This document shows positions 10,104 through 20,105 of a DNA stretch of 64,000 nt, piece by piece. The notes beneath the pieces are model-generated. The model had not been told where the DNA came from, made no database searches, and was given only the letters and a program-made list of their open reading frames with translations. The position numbers and the translations under genes were made by a program. The stretch is from JAVKNF01 sp031537795 (GTDB lineage Bacteria; Pseudomonadota; Alphaproteobacteria; Rickettsiales; Deianiraeaceae), in NCBI GenBank assembly GCA_031537795.1, contig JAVKNF010000012.1, positions 4,137 through 68,136 of the forward strand, given 5' to 3'. Numbering within the stretch: position 1 is the first letter of the stretch; the number at the start of each line of letters is the position of its first letter.

Positions 10104-10970
10104 ATGAAGATTCTAAAAAATTTTGAATTTAATAAAATTAGCTGGTTCAAAGTTGGGGGGATTATAAGAAAATATATAACAATTGATACAACTGAAGAAT
10201 TGAAGCAAGTTCTACAAGAAAACCAAAAAGAAAAGATAATCGTAATAGGAAATGCATCAAATATTCTAATGTCTGACAGTGGATTTGACGGTATTTTAGT
10301 TAAATTTGGGGATAATTTCAAATCAATTGAATTAGTTGATAACAATAAAATTAAAGCAAGTTCTGCAAATTTATCTGTCGAGGTGGCAAATTTTGCAATG
10401 AATGCGGAGTTTTCTAATTTGGAATTCTTATTTACTATACCTGGTTGTATTGGTGGCAATGTTTTTATGAATGCTGGCTGTTATAACAATGAAATAAAAG
10501 ATTATTTAGATGAAGTTTCAGTTTTAAATAAAGATACATTTAAAATAGAAATAATTAAAAGGAAAGATCTTAATTTTGAATACAGAACTTCAAATTTAGA
10601 AAGAAACCTAATTATTTTATCTGCAACTTTTAATTGTATTCAAAGTGAAAAAGATTTAATAAAGAAGAAAATGCAGGAAATGAATAAAAAGAGACTTGAA
10701 ACGCAACCAATTGCAGTAAAAACCTGTGGTAGTACTTTTAAAAACACAGAAATCTACTCGGCTTGGAAATTAATAGAAGAGGTAGGTTTAAGAAATTATA
10801 CAATAGGGGGTGCTTGTTTTTCTGAAAAGCATTCGAATTTCATAATAAATAAAGGCTCGGCAACAGCAAAAGATATTTACTCTTTGATAAAATTAGCACA
10901 AAATAAAGTTTTCGATAAATTTAATATTTTACTAAAACCGGAAATAGAATTTATAGGAAATTTTAATTAA
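10104..10970 (+). CDS. murB: UDP-N-acetylenolpyruvoylglucosamine reductase MurB
   Basis: MurB reduces UDP-GlcNAc-enolpyruvate to UDP-MurNAc with FAD and NADPH in cytoplasmic peptidoglycan precursor synthesis. The 288 residues show the family blocks in order: SWFKVGG near the N-terminus, GNASNIL in the FAD domain, IPGCIGGNVFMNAGCY, FEYRTS, CGSTFKN with the serine proton donor, GGACFSEKHSNFIIN and a closing LKPEIEFIG with the C-terminal Glu. ATG at 10104 gives a normal MurB N-terminus. The 78-bp gap upstream is shared with the divergent giant gene, so both promoters should lie there. The usual murC/ddl neighbours are absent. Confidence 0.95.
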   Translation: MKILKNFEFNKISWFKVGGIIRKYITIDTTEELKQVLQENQKEKIIVIGNASNILMSDSGFDGILVKFGDNFKSIELVDNNKIKASSANLSVEVANFAMNAEFSNLEFLFTIPGCIGGNVFMNAGCYNNEIKDYLDEVSVLNKDTFKIEIIKRKDLNFEYRTSNLERNLIILSATFNCIQSEKDLIKKKMQEMNKKRLETQPIAVKTCGSTFKNTEIYSAWKLIEEVGLRNYTIGGACFSEKHSNFIINKGSATAKDIYSLIKLAQNKVFDKFNILLKPEIEFIGNFN

Positions 10971-11027
10971 TTAACATTGAATTAATAGAATTTGACAATA
11001 ATTTTTAATTTCTTAACTTCTTGATAA

Positions 11028-11834
11028 ATGTCAATACAAGCATTAAAAAGAAGAATAATTAGCACTAAAAATACTCAAAAAGTGACTAAAGTCATTCAAA
11101 TGATTGCAAATTCTAAACTAAAAAATATTCAAAAAAGAATAGAGGTCGCAAATAAAATGCTGAATGAGATTTCTAATGAAAAATTTGAAAATATAAAATA
11201 TAAAAACAGAACAGAAACTCTTTACATAGCAATTGGAAGCGATTCTGGTTTTTGCGGTTCAATAAATTCTACTGTCTGCAAATATTTAAATTCAATAAAA
11301 ACTAATCATAACAAATTAATAATTTTTGGTAAAAAGTTAAATCAAATTTATAGATTTAGAACTATAAATTCCTCTTATATTCATATTCTGAATTTAAAAG
11401 AATTAGAATTTATCTCATCTGAAAATCTTGAATTAAAAATGACAGATATTCTGGAAGAAATAAATAATTTAATATTTCATAAAGATTCAAATATTACAGA
11501 AGTTAAGATAATATATCATGAATTTAAAAATATATTATCTAAAAATTTTAAAACTGAAGAATTAATTAATTTTAAAGAAAATAAACATAACTCTCAATTG
11601 TGTTCAAATTTAACTGAAGACGAAATTGACAAAGTAAAATTAAGAGTATCAATCTTAATAAATAAAGCAATTCAATCAAATTTAGGTTCCGTGATTTCAA
11701 GTAGAATTTCTGCAATGAACTCTGCTTCTAATAATGCTGAAGATATTTCAAAAGAATTAAAAATAAAATATAATAAAATTAGACAAGAAAAAATCAATAA
11801 AGAATTACTAGATATTGTTGCAGGGTCTATATAA
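11028..11834 (+). CDS. atpG: F1 ATP synthase gamma subunit
   Basis: This is the central rotary shaft of F1. The N-terminal helix (LKRRIISTKNTQKVTKVIQMIANSK) and the C-terminal helix (SRISAMNSASNNAEDISKEL then YNKIRQEKINKELLDIVAGS) are the hallmark coiled-coil partners. The Rossmann-like middle carries SDSGFCGSIN. The length of 268 is slightly short for the family (about 285-290). ATG at 11028 begins right at the conserved N-terminal helix. No other atp gene flanks it: murB lies before and trmD after, so the usual atpHAGDC cluster has been broken up. A TTGACA at 10992-10997 may be a -35 element, but no good -10 follows. Confidence 0.93.
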   Translation: MSIQALKRRIISTKNTQKVTKVIQMIANSKLKNIQKRIEVANKMLNEISNEKFENIKYKNRTETLYIAIGSDSGFCGSINSTVCKYLNSIKTNHNKLIIFGKKLNQIYRFRTINSSYIHILNLKELEFISSENLELKMTDILEEINNLIFHKDSNITEVKIIYHEFKNILSKNFKTEELINFKENKHNSQLCSNLTEDEIDKVKLRVSILINKAIQSNLGSVISSRISAMNSASNNAEDISKELKIKYNKIRQEKINKELLDIVAGSI

Positions 11835-11843
11835 ATAATTTTT

Positions 11844-12503
11844 ATGATTGTAAAAATAATTAGTGCATTTCCTGAATTTTTTTCTGGGACTTTCTGTTCT
11901 ATTTTAGCAAGAGCAATTAAAAATGAAATTATAAAAATAGAAATAATTGATGTAAAAAAATATGCAAAAGGAGGTAAATTTCCAAGAATAGACGATACTC
12001 CATACGGTGGAGGTGGAGGCATGATTTTAAAACCAGATGTACTTTCTGACGCTATAGAGGATAATATAAATTATAATGAATTTCAAAAGAGCAAAACTAA
12101 AAAAATATTACTAACTTCACCCAGAGGTGTTAATTTTTCACAGAAAACAGCAGAAGAATTTTCAAAACTTGAAGAGATTCTGATTATAACAAATAGATAC
12201 GAAGGAGTAGATCAAAGAATTATTGATTTTTATAAAATGCAGGAAATTTCTATAGGAAATTACATAACAATAGGTGGTGAAGTTGCATCTGTTGTTTTGA
12301 TTGAAGCGTTAGCAAGATTAATTCCAAAAGTCATAAATAATAATTCTTGCACCGAGAATCAAACATTTTCAAATGAAAATTACACACAACACAATCATTA
12401 TACTAAACCAGCAATTTGGAAAAATTTGCAAGTTCCTCAAGTTTTACAAAATGGAAATCATAAAGAAATTGAAAGATTCAGAGGTAAAAAATTAATTTCA
12501 TAA
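11844..12503 (+). CDS. trmD: tRNA (guanine37-N1)-methyltransferase TrmD
   Basis: TrmD methylates G37 next to the anticodon with S-adenosylmethionine and prevents frameshifting. The 219-residue protein shows the trefoil-knot (SPOUT) signatures: FPEFF at the start, DDTPYGGGGGM, TSPRGVNFSQKTAEEF, NRYEGVDQRIIDF, IGNYITIGGEVAS and a C-terminal VPQVLQNGNH...RG block. The normally invariant CGRYEG loop reads TNRYEG here, an unusual change at the cofactor site. The C-terminal domain is somewhat shortened. It lies 9 bp after atpG; the usual partner rpsP is about 42 kb away at 53866. Confidence 0.93.
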   Translation: MIVKIISAFPEFFSGTFCSILARAIKNEIIKIEIIDVKKYAKGGKFPRIDDTPYGGGGGMILKPDVLSDAIEDNINYNEFQKSKTKKILLTSPRGVNFSQKTAEEFSKLEEILIITNRYEGVDQRIIDFYKMQEISIGNYITIGGEVASVVLIEALARLIPKVINNNSCTENQTFSNENYTQHNHYTKPAIWKNLQVPQVLQNGNHKEIERFRGKKLIS

Positions 12504-12556
12504 AATCAATAATAATTTAACTTGATATTTTAAAATAAATAACAACAATTCACTCA

Positions 12557-13603
12557 ATGAGCATAATAGATAAATTAATTTTAAAGAGATTATTTAGTGT
12601 TTTCTTGATTGTATTTTCAACAATCAACGGTATTATGTATATGATGAACTTCACAAAAATATCAAATAGATTATTTAACTTATCTTTCACGGATATTATC
12701 GCAATGGCAAGCTTCTTAAGCCCTATGACTATGTTCGAGACAATTCAATACGTCCTTCTAATTACAATATTTATTGTAGTGAATGATTTTTTTCAATCAA
12801 ACGAATTAACAATTTTTAAAGTTACAGGCCTAAATAATAAAAAACTAGTTAAACCTTTTATTTTTATAATTTCCTTTTCTATTTTTATAGCTATAATAAC
12901 ACAATTAATATTTCCAATAACTATCAAAAAGCATTCAAATAATAAAAATCTATATGAATCAGCGGGTATATTAAACACGTTGAAGAAAAATACATTCAAC
13001 GATTTCGGAAATCATACAATAATATTCAAGAATATTGAAAATAAAAATTTGTTAAAAGATATGATAATAATAGAGAGAAAGCCAGAGCAAGAAACAATTA
13101 TCTTTAGTAAAACAGCTGAAATTGGAATGGATTCTAATCATGAAATACTTTTAGATCTTAATGATGTAGAATTTATAAAAATTGATAAAAAAGATTACAA
13201 CGTGAATCTCTCAACTAACAAGAATAGTCAAATATCTTTCAAGACTCTAACAAATATTGAAGCAGAAAGCCCTATAAAGAAAGTACTAAAAACAATTTCA
13301 ACTGAAGATTTATATATGCAATGCACAAAGAAAAATCTGAATTGCAAGGAATTTCATAGAAGAATATTAAATATAGTTCAATTATTAACAATTGGGTTAT
13401 TTTTGACTTTTTCTCTTTTACAAAAAAATAATCTTCGAATAGATAGAAGATTTTTAGATATAAATACTTTATTGTTTCTGCTATTTATTTTAGGTTCAAC
13501 TAGTTTTATCGCACCAATTTTGATAAAAAAAAATATTGTTAAAATTTTATATCTAATGCATTTCGGTTTCATACTTTGCTTACTAAAAAAATATACTAAA
13601 TGA
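12557..13603 (+). CDS. lptF: LptF/LptG-family LPS export permease
   Basis: The protein has the LptF/LptG layout: three membrane helices in the first ~120 residues, a periplasmic beta-rich region (about 125-265) and three C-terminal helices. The cytoplasmic loop FQSNELTIFKVTGLNNKKLVKP matches the coupling segment (E...a.r..G.s...l..p) that contacts the LptB ATPase. With LptB and LptG, such permeases extract LPS from the inner membrane. N-terminal IDKLILKRLFSVFL is typical for LptF, but LptG cannot be excluded because the second permease gene is not nearby. The gene is followed head-on by a lipoprotein gene. Confidence 0.85.
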   Translation: MSIIDKLILKRLFSVFLIVFSTINGIMYMMNFTKISNRLFNLSFTDIIAMASFLSPMTMFETIQYVLLITIFIVVNDFFQSNELTIFKVTGLNNKKLVKPFIFIISFSIFIAIITQLIFPITIKKHSNNKNLYESAGILNTLKKNTFNDFGNHTIIFKNIENKNLLKDMIIIERKPEQETIIFSKTAEIGMDSNHEILLDLNDVEFIKIDKKDYNVNLSTNKNSQISFKTLTNIEAESPIKKVLKTISTEDLYMQCTKKNLNCKEFHRRILNIVQLLTIGLFLTFSLLQKNNLRIDRRFLDINTLLFLLFILGSTSFIAPILIKKNIVKILYLMHFGFILCLLKKYTK

Positions 13604-13615
13604 CAATTTGTTAAT

Positions 13616-14572
13616 TTAGTTATTATATTTAAAGCAGAAAACAATCGAATCTTTAAAGAAGTGGTTCTTCTCTGATTTTAATAATTTTTTCTGATTAATT
13701 TCTATTTCTATCTCTTGTTTTGGTTTTAATTTTTGTAATTTCTGAAATATAAGATTTTCTATAATTTTAACTCTATTTTTCACTAATTCTTTATATTTTG
13801 TATCTTTTATAAATGTATAATCTGTGTAAAATTTAATTTCTATTAAGCCGTTAAGATTTAAATTTACTTTATCAAAAAACCTATTTAATATATCTTCTGA
13901 TTTTTGATTCTCAAGAGTCAAAAGATTTTCATTGAAATAAAAAGCATTACAAACTTTCTTTTCTTTTGCTAGTTCGCAAATAGTACAATCATTAAATTTA
14001 CTTATTTGAGAGCTAAATTTATTATCCTGAAAATCGTTTATTAGGCCATCTGATATTGTTATATTTTCTAGCATTTTATTTCTGCAATTTTTAGCTCTTG
14101 GAATTTCAACCGAATCTAAAGCTTCAATTAAACAAGAATAAGCAAGAAAAGCGTTTGCTGTTGATTCTTCAAAAAATAAATTTGATGAATCTGAATTGAC
14201 TACTCTTAACAATTTTTCTAATTTGGTTTTTATATATAATAAATTAGGTAAATCTTCAGGAATAATCCCGAAAGATTTAGGGTTTGTTATAATAATCATA
14301 TCATCTGAATAAATTAAATCAGCAACTTTTTGAAAGTACTCTCCATCTATTTGATCGTTATTATAAATTCTATCTTTTCCAAATTTATTTGTAAGTAAAT
14401 ATAATCTGTCACTGAAAGTTAAGTCTTTATTTATTTTTGCAACATCTGAATTATTATAATAATTTTGAATATTTTGATTGATATTAGTTTGATTTATTTT
14501 TTTAATTTCAGTATTTTCATATCCACAAGAAGAACAAAAACAAAACAATAAGACTAAAAAAAATAACCTCAT
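13616..14572 (-). CDS. Hypothetical lipoprotein
   Basis: I do not recognise the family. The N-terminus (MRLFFLVLLFCFCSSCGYE) is a lipoprotein signal peptide with a lipobox-like end at Cys16, so the mature protein is probably a membrane-bound lipoprotein. The remaining ~300 residues are charged and mostly helical. A paired-Cys stretch (FNDCTICELAKEKKVC) lies near residue 195 and there are no further membrane segments. The C-terminal ~90 residues (FYTDYTFIKDTKYKELVKNRVKIIENLI) might form a small alpha/beta domain. The ATG sits 1 bp after the rpsJ stop, so the two genes are probably co-transcribed. Confidence 0.65.
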   Translation of the reverse strand: MRLFFLVLLFCFCSSCGYENTEIKKINQTNINQNIQNYYNNSDVAKINKDLTFSDRLYLLTNKFGKDRIYNNDQIDGEYFQKVADLIYSDDMIIITNPKSFGIIPEDLPNLLYIKTKLEKLLRVVNSDSSNLFFEESTANAFLAYSCLIEALDSVEIPRAKNCRNKMLENITISDGLINDFQDNKFSSQISKFNDCTICELAKEKKVCNAFYFNENLLTLENQKSEDILNRFFDKVNLNLNGLIEIKFYTDYTFIKDTKYKELVKNRVKIIENLIFQKLQKLKPKQEIEIEINQKKLLKSEKNHFFKDSIVFCFKYNN

Positions 14573-14573
14573 A

Positions 14574-14918
14574 TTAATTTATTTCAATCTGTATTTCTAT
14601 TGTAACACCTTGATGCATTTCAAATGTTTGTAGATCGTCTACAATATCTTTATTTATATTTTTTATATATATAAACCTGTCATATCTGACTCTGTCTCCC
14701 ATAAAAGATATTCCGTTTTCTTTTTTCACTATTGATATATTTTTTTCAGCACTAAAAATATCAATTCTTCTTGGAATTGCTATAGGCCCTATAATTTCAA
14801 AATTTTGATATTGAGAGTTAATCCTAGATATAATATCGAAAGCTGTTTTATCAAGAGGAACGGAATTAAAAGATTTTAATTTTATTTTAAGGTTTATCGT
14901 TTCCTTAATTTGTTTCAT
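14574..14918 (-). CDS. rpsJ: 30S ribosomal protein S10
   Basis: S10 belongs to the 30S head and to transcription antitermination (NusE). The sequence follows S10 along its whole length: INLKIKLKSFNSVPLDKTAFDII, then GPIAIPRRIDIFSAEKN (canonical GPIPLPT...), SFMGDRVRYDRFIYIKNIN and the ending DLQTFEMHQGVTIEIQIEI (canonical L..L.LPAGVDV.I.L). It is divergent but intact. The ATG at 14918 is preferred over a TTG at 14936 because it leaves the usual short leader before the first strand. It is not beside rplC or other S10-operon genes; it stands upstream of a lipoprotein gene and divergent from gyrA. Confidence 0.85.
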   Translation of the reverse strand: MKQIKETINLKIKLKSFNSVPLDKTAFDIISRINSQYQNFEIIGPIAIPRRIDIFSAEKNISIVKKENGISFMGDRVRYDRFIYIKNINKDIVDDLQTFEMHQGVTIEIQIEIN

Positions 14919-15024
14919 AAATAGGTTCAAATCCAATTACATAAATTTATTAAATGTCAATTTAGTTAATATTTAAAAAATAATTTTACTTTTATATTCT
15001 TTGAATTATTTAAACTTTATAAGT

Positions 15025-17706
15025 ATGTCCGAAAAACCAAATAATGAATTATTGAGAAATAATATTTCAAAAATAGAAAATGAAATGGAATCTTCCTATT
15101 TGGCATATGCAATGAGTGTAATTACTTCTAGAGCTATTCCAGATATTAGAGACGGCTTAAAACCAGTACATAGAAGAATTTTATACGCTATGTATGAAAT
15201 AGGTTGTGACTATAATAAACCTTATAAAAAATGCGCAAAAACAGTTGGTGATGTTATGGGTAAATATCATCCACATGGAGATTCTTCTATATACGAAGCT
15301 TTAGTTAGAATGGGGCAGTCTTTTTCAATGGGGCAAAGACTTATTGACGGGCAAGGGAATTTTGGGTCTGTTGACGGAGATCAAGCCGCGGCTATGAGAT
15401 ATACAGAAGCCAGATTAACGAAAATAGCCTCTTCAATGTTTAATGATATTAACAAAAATACAGTGGATTTTAGAGATAACTACGACGGAAGTGAAAGAGA
15501 GCCCGCAGTTTTACCTTCTACATTTCCTAATATATTAGTAAATGGGTCAGAAGGAATTGCCGTAGGTATGGCGACAAATATTCCAACTCATAATTTAAGT
15601 GAAGTTTTAAAAGCTTTTCTAGCATATTTAGATAATCCGGAAATTTCTCCTTCTGAAATAACAGAAATAATACCGGGACCTGACTTTCCAACTGGTGGAA
15701 TTATAATTAATAAAAATGTTGCAATGAATTCAATTCTTACAGGTAGAGGTTCAGTTAAAATAAGAGGAAAGGCTTTTATTGAAAACGGAAAAGGGGATAA
15801 AGACTCGATAATTATCACAGAAATTCCTTACCAAGTTAATAAAGCTTTGATGATAGAAAAGGTCGTTGAGTTAATAAAAGATAAAAGATTAGAAGGAATC
15901 TCAACTATAAGAGATGAATCAAACAAAGAAGGCATTAGAGTTGTAGTCGAATTAAAAAGAGGAGTTCAAGCTGATATTGTTTTAAATTATTTATACCAAT
16001 TTACACCTTTACAATCTTCATTCCCTGTTAATATGCTGGTTTTAAATAAAGGAAAACCGCAATCAGTTAATATTTTTAATGTATTTGAGTCTTTTTTAGA
16101 ATTCAGAATAGAAGTAATTAGAAAAAGAATTACTTTTTTATTAAACGATGCAAGGGAAAGAGCTCACGCTTTAATAGGTTTTTGCGTTGCAATTGACTCG
16201 ATAGACAAAGTAATATCAATTATAAGAAATTCAGCAAATGTTAATGAAGCGAGAGAAAGGCTTATTTCTGAAAAATGGCCAGCAAATGCAAGTATAATGC
16301 AAGCTATAGAATTGGTTTCAGACAGAGAAAATAAAGTTGAAGACGGTTATTTTAAATTTACAAATAAACAAGTTAAATCAATATTAGAAATCAGATTAGC
16401 AAGATTAACTGCAATGGAAAGAGATAAATTGATAGAAGAATTATCAATGTTATCTTTCGAGATAAAAGATCTTATAGATATTCTTGCAAAAGAAGAAAGG
16501 GTGAAAAGTATAATCAGAGAAGAAACAACTTTTATTTTAAATGAATATGGAGTTCCTAGAAAAACTGAAATTTTAGACCTAGAAGACTCAGATATCGAAG
16601 ATCTTATTCCAAAAGAAGAAGTTGTCATTTCTATAACAACTAACGGTTATATAAAAAGATCAAAACTTTCAAATTACAATAGCCAAAATAGAGGAGGGAA
16701 AGGTAAAATGGGAATGTCTACTCTAGAAGATGACGAAGTTAATAAAATAATTATTTGTAACAGCCATGACAATATTTTATGCTTTGGAAACAACGGTAAA
16801 GTGTACTCAATTAAAGCTTACAAAATAGCTGAAGCGGCACTAAATACAAAGGGTAGAGCAATAGTTAATTTGCTAGCTTTAGACGGAAAAACAAAGATCA
16901 CAAATATATTATCAATTGCAAAAGGTGATTATGAAAGAGACGATATAAGCATTATATTTGCAACAAAGAAAGGAAATATCAGAAGAAGTAATTTAAGAGA
17001 TTTTGAAAGTATAAATTCTAACGGTAAAATTGCTATAGATTTGGATGAAGACGACAATTTAATTGGGGTTGAACTTGCAAACTTAAATTCAAATATTTTG
17101 CTTGCATCAAAATACGGTTTGGCTATAAGATTTCATATAAATGAATTAAGAATCATTAAAAGTAGAAAGTCAGATGGGGTAAAAGGAATGAACCTAGATA
17201 AAGAAGATGAAGTTGTATCTTTATGTATATTAGATGATGCTGAAGATAGCTCTATAATAAAGATTCTTTATAAGAAATTAGATTTAGATTTAAGAATTAG
17301 AGTAAAAAATAATTCAATCGAAGATTTAGAGTTGATTGCCGCATTGTCAGTTAATAAAAATGAAAATGGCGAGAGTTTAGATTTAGAGCTTTGTAAAAAA
17401 TTAGCAAAAGAAGAGCAAATATTAGTCACTTTAACTTCAAGCGGAACAGGCAAAAGAACAAGTGCTTATGATTATAGAATTACAGGTAGAGGAGGAAAAG
17501 GAATTATAAATGTGAACTTGGAAAGCAACTATGTGATAGGCACAAAAATGGTTGGACTGGAAGATGATATTTTATTGATGAGCTCAAAAGGTAAAGCCAT
17601 AAGAGTAAATGCATCAGATATTTCAATAATAGGCAGAAATACAAAAGGTGTTAGAGTTTTCAATTTAGAAAAGGGTGAAAATTTAATTTCATTTTCAATT
17701 TGCTAA
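15025..17706 (+). CDS. gyrA: DNA gyrase subunit A
   Basis: GyrA is the strand-cleaving subunit of gyrase. The protein starts with MSEKPNN; ATG 15025 is preferred over an upstream in-frame TTG at 15001. It contains the winged-helix core ([27 protein letters not shown]), the active-site tyrosine in [11 protein letters not shown] at about residue 126, and a C-terminal beta-pinwheel. A GyrA-box-like [12 protein letters not shown] identifies it as GyrA rather than ParC. At 893 residues it is typical. The quinolone-determining loop reads [15 protein letters not shown], with Ser at the E. coli 83 position, Ser at 84 and Glu at 87. It overlaps or abuts bamA. Confidence 0.96.
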   Translation: MSEKPNNELLRNNISKIENEMESSYLAYAMSVITSRAIPDIRDGLKPVHRRILYAMYEIGCDYNKPYKKCAKTVGDVMGKYHPHGDSSIYEALVRMGQSFSMGQRLIDGQGNFGSVDGDQAAAMRYTEARLTKIASSMFNDINKNTVDFRDNYDGSEREPAVLPSTFPNILVNGSEGIAVGMATNIPTHNLSEVLKAFLAYLDNPEISPSEITEIIPGPDFPTGGIIINKNVAMNSILTGRGSVKIRGKAFIENGKGDKDSIIITEIPYQVNKALMIEKVVELIKDKRLEGISTIRDESNKEGIRVVVELKRGVQADIVLNYLYQFTPLQSSFPVNMLVLNKGKPQSVNIFNVFESFLEFRIEVIRKRITFLLNDARERAHALIGFCVAIDSIDKVISIIRNSANVNEARERLISEKWPANASIMQAIELVSDRENKVEDGYFKFTNKQVKSILEIRLARLTAMERDKLIEELSMLSFEIKDLIDILAKEERVKSIIREETTFILNEYGVPRKTEILDLEDSDIEDLIPKEEVVISITTNGYIKRSKLSNYNSQNRGGKGKMGMSTLEDDEVNKIIICNSHDNILCFGNNGKVYSIKAYKIAEAALNTKGRAIVNLLALDGKTKITNILSIAKGDYERDDISIIFATKKGNIRRSNLRDFESINSNGKIAIDLDEDDNLIGVELANLNSNILLASKYGLAIRFHINELRIIKSRKSDGVKGMNLDKEDEVVSLCILDDAEDSSIIKILYKKLDLDLRIRVKNNSIEDLELIAALSVNKNENGESLDLELCKKLAKEEQILVTLTSSGTGKRTSAYDYRITGRGGKGIINVNLESNYVIGTKMVGLEDDILLMSSKGKAIRVNASDISIIGRNTKGVRVFNLEKGENLISFSIC

Positions 17707-17708
17707 GT

Positions 17709-20096
17709 GTGTTTAAATTTTATATATTTTTTAGTATTTTTTTTAATCTAAATTTCATTGCATCAGCTTCGGATTTTATTTTAAAGAAGATAGAAATTTC
17801 AGGCTATAAAAATCTAAATGAAACATTCATAATTGATAATATATTTCCTTATAAAATAGGAGCTAAACTAAATTATCAATCTGTAGATAAAGCAATTCAT
17901 GAGATGTATAAAAGTAATTATTTTGACAACATAAATTCAGAGATTAATGAAAAAGATGGCACTTTGCATATAAAAGTTTCTGAAAATCCAATAATAAACA
18001 AAGTAAAATTTGAAGGAATGGAAAAATTTGGTAAAAAAGATATAAATCCTTTTCTGGAGACATCAGAAGGAGATATTTACTCAAAGTATAAAATAAAAAC
18101 AGATATTGCAAGATTAAAAGCAACTTACGAACAATTTGGTTATTTTGATGTCAAAATTGATGCGAAAATAGCATTTTTAGATGATCAAAAAGTCAACATA
18201 ATTTTTGAAATAAATGAAGGATCGCCTTATATAATAACAGAGATAAATTTTATAGGAAATGAAAACATAAAAAAAGAAGATTTAATCGAAAATCTTGATA
18301 TTAAAGGTATTAATGACAAAAACCCACTATCTAATGGAGATGACTTCATTGAGCAAAAAATTGAAAGCTCTAAATTGAAAGTCTTAAATAAATATAAAGA
18401 TAACGGCTTTCTAGACGCAGAAATTATATCTGCGAGTCATATCATTGACTTCTACAATAAAAAAGTCTTCTTAAATTTTGCAATAAAAGAAGGAAAAAAA
18501 CAATTTGTAAATGATATTATATTTGATACTAGTAATTTAGAAATTAAAAAATATATATCAGAAATTAATCAAAAAGATTGGAATTTTAAAAAAGATGAGA
18601 TTTATGATCAGAAAAAAATAAATAACATTAAAGAAATAATATCAGATAATTTATCTGACAAAGGTTATCCTTTTATAAAAATTGAATCCGTAACTAATAA
18701 AATTAATGAAGAGAAATTAGATGTAATACTTAAAATTACTAAAAGTGAACCAATTAAAATCAGAAAAATAGAAATAAAAGGAAATTCAAATACAAGAGAT
18801 TATGTTATAAGAAGAGAGCTTACAATAGAAGAAGGAGATATTTATCAAAGAAAAAAGATTGATATTTCGAAAGATAGACTATCTTTCTTGGGTTATTTTA
18901 AAAACGTAGAAATCAAAGAAAAAATAATAAACGAAAACCTTGTAGACCTAGAAATTACAGTAGAGGAACAATTCTTTGGAAGTGTAAATTTTAGTTTTGG
19001 TTATTCAACTTTTGAAGGTATTATAGGGACTATAAATTTCCAAATAGCAAATATTTTAGGAACTGGTTATGGTATAAATTTTGGAATAAGTCGATCAGGT
19101 TTTCAAGAATCTTATTCTGTGGGTTTTTTCAACCCAAGAGTTTTCAATTCAAATTTAGGGTTTGGAGTAGATTTATTTTATTCAAAATTTGGAAATATAG
19201 ATTTTTTCGGCCTGCAAAATATTGGTTCAAATTCCTTAATGTTAACTAAATATATAAATTTCCAGTATGTAAGCTTTGGAGGAATGGCAAAATTCAGTTT
19301 AAAATTAGCAGAAAGATTAACTTATAATTTTGGCTTTGGGTACTCTTATTACAACATGAATCAATTACGTGCAACAACTTTTGAACTTTACAGTTTAATG
19401 TACGGAGTGAAAAACACCTATAAATTTAATCATTCTATATCTTACGATAGAAGAAATTACGCAAGATATGCGACATCCGGCTATTACGGCTCGATACTTC
19501 AAGAATATGCAGGATTTGGAGTATTAGGGAATCAAAACTATATAAAAACAGAACTTAAGGGTGGTTTTTTGATTCCATTTTTTCAAGAAAATTTAGTTTT
19601 CTCCTGTAATGTAAATTTTGGTTTCACTCAACCAATTACAAACAAGGGAACTATATTAAGTTATGAATCTATGTATTCAATGGGTTATTATGATGTCAGG
19701 GGTTTCTCGTTCTTTGGCATTGGGCCTAGAGTTCAAAGTACAGCACCAGATGGAACTATAAGTATGATGCCCTATGCCTTACCAGCTTTGAATAGATTTT
19801 ATGGAACTCTAGATTTAGCGTCCCCTTTATTTCTCCCTAAAGAATACGGGGTGAAATTTTCTATCTGGTGTGATTTTGGTACAATTTGGGGAACTCAACT
19901 TCCAAGTTCGTACCTAGATAGCAACGGCAACACTGAAACTATAATACAAAGCAACATCATTAGAGTTGCGGTTGGAGCTGGTATATCTTGGCAATCTCCT
20001 ATGGGAGAAATTAGATTCGATTTCGCTCAACCAATTATTAAAACATCATATGATATACCTATGAATTTTGTTGTAAGATTTGGCACTCAATTTTGA
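17709..20096 (+). CDS. bamA: Outer membrane protein assembly factor BamA
   Basis: BamA inserts beta-barrel proteins into the outer membrane. A signal peptide (FKFYIFFSIFFNLNFIASAS) is followed by about 400 residues of repeated POTRA domains; recurrent motifs are IKKVKFEG/ITEINFIGNE/IRKIEIKGNSNTRDYVIRRE. A 16-strand barrel domain follows, with GSVNFSFGYST, the YDVRGFSFFGIGPR surface motif and a C-terminal beta-signal ending in Phe (VVRFGTQF). The start is uncertain: GTG at 17709 lies just after the gyrA stop, while a TTG at 17700 overlaps it and would add three residues. No skp/ompH-like gene follows, unlike many proteobacteria. Confidence 0.94.
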   Translation: MFKFYIFFSIFFNLNFIASASDFILKKIEISGYKNLNETFIIDNIFPYKIGAKLNYQSVDKAIHEMYKSNYFDNINSEINEKDGTLHIKVSENPIINKVKFEGMEKFGKKDINPFLETSEGDIYSKYKIKTDIARLKATYEQFGYFDVKIDAKIAFLDDQKVNIIFEINEGSPYIITEINFIGNENIKKEDLIENLDIKGINDKNPLSNGDDFIEQKIESSKLKVLNKYKDNGFLDAEIISASHIIDFYNKKVFLNFAIKEGKKQFVNDIIFDTSNLEIKKYISEINQKDWNFKKDEIYDQKKINNIKEIISDNLSDKGYPFIKIESVTNKINEEKLDVILKITKSEPIKIRKIEIKGNSNTRDYVIRRELTIEEGDIYQRKKIDISKDRLSFLGYFKNVEIKEKIINENLVDLEITVEEQFFGSVNFSFGYSTFEGIIGTINFQIANILGTGYGINFGISRSGFQESYSVGFFNPRVFNSNLGFGVDLFYSKFGNIDFFGLQNIGSNSLMLTKYINFQYVSFGGMAKFSLKLAERLTYNFGFGYSYYNMNQLRATTFELYSLMYGVKNTYKFNHSISYDRRNYARYATSGYYGSILQEYAGFGVLGNQNYIKTELKGGFLIPFFQENLVFSCNVNFGFTQPITNKGTILSYESMYSMGYYDVRGFSFFGIGPRVQSTAPDGTISMMPYALPALNRFYGTLDLASPLFLPKEYGVKFSIWCDFGTIWGTQLPSSYLDSNGNTETIIQSNIIRVAVGAGISWQSPMGEIRFDFAQPIIKTSYDIPMNFVVRFGTQF

Positions 20097-20105
20097 ATTT
20101 AGAAT

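Noticed and set aside
10992..11020. atpG promoter with TTGACA -35
   Set aside because: No acceptable -10 hexamer lies at 16-18 bp spacing, so only the -35 is mentioned under atpG.
15001..15024. TTG start at 15001 for gyrA
   Set aside because: It adds eight residues not typical of GyrA; ATG at 15025 gives the standard N-terminus.
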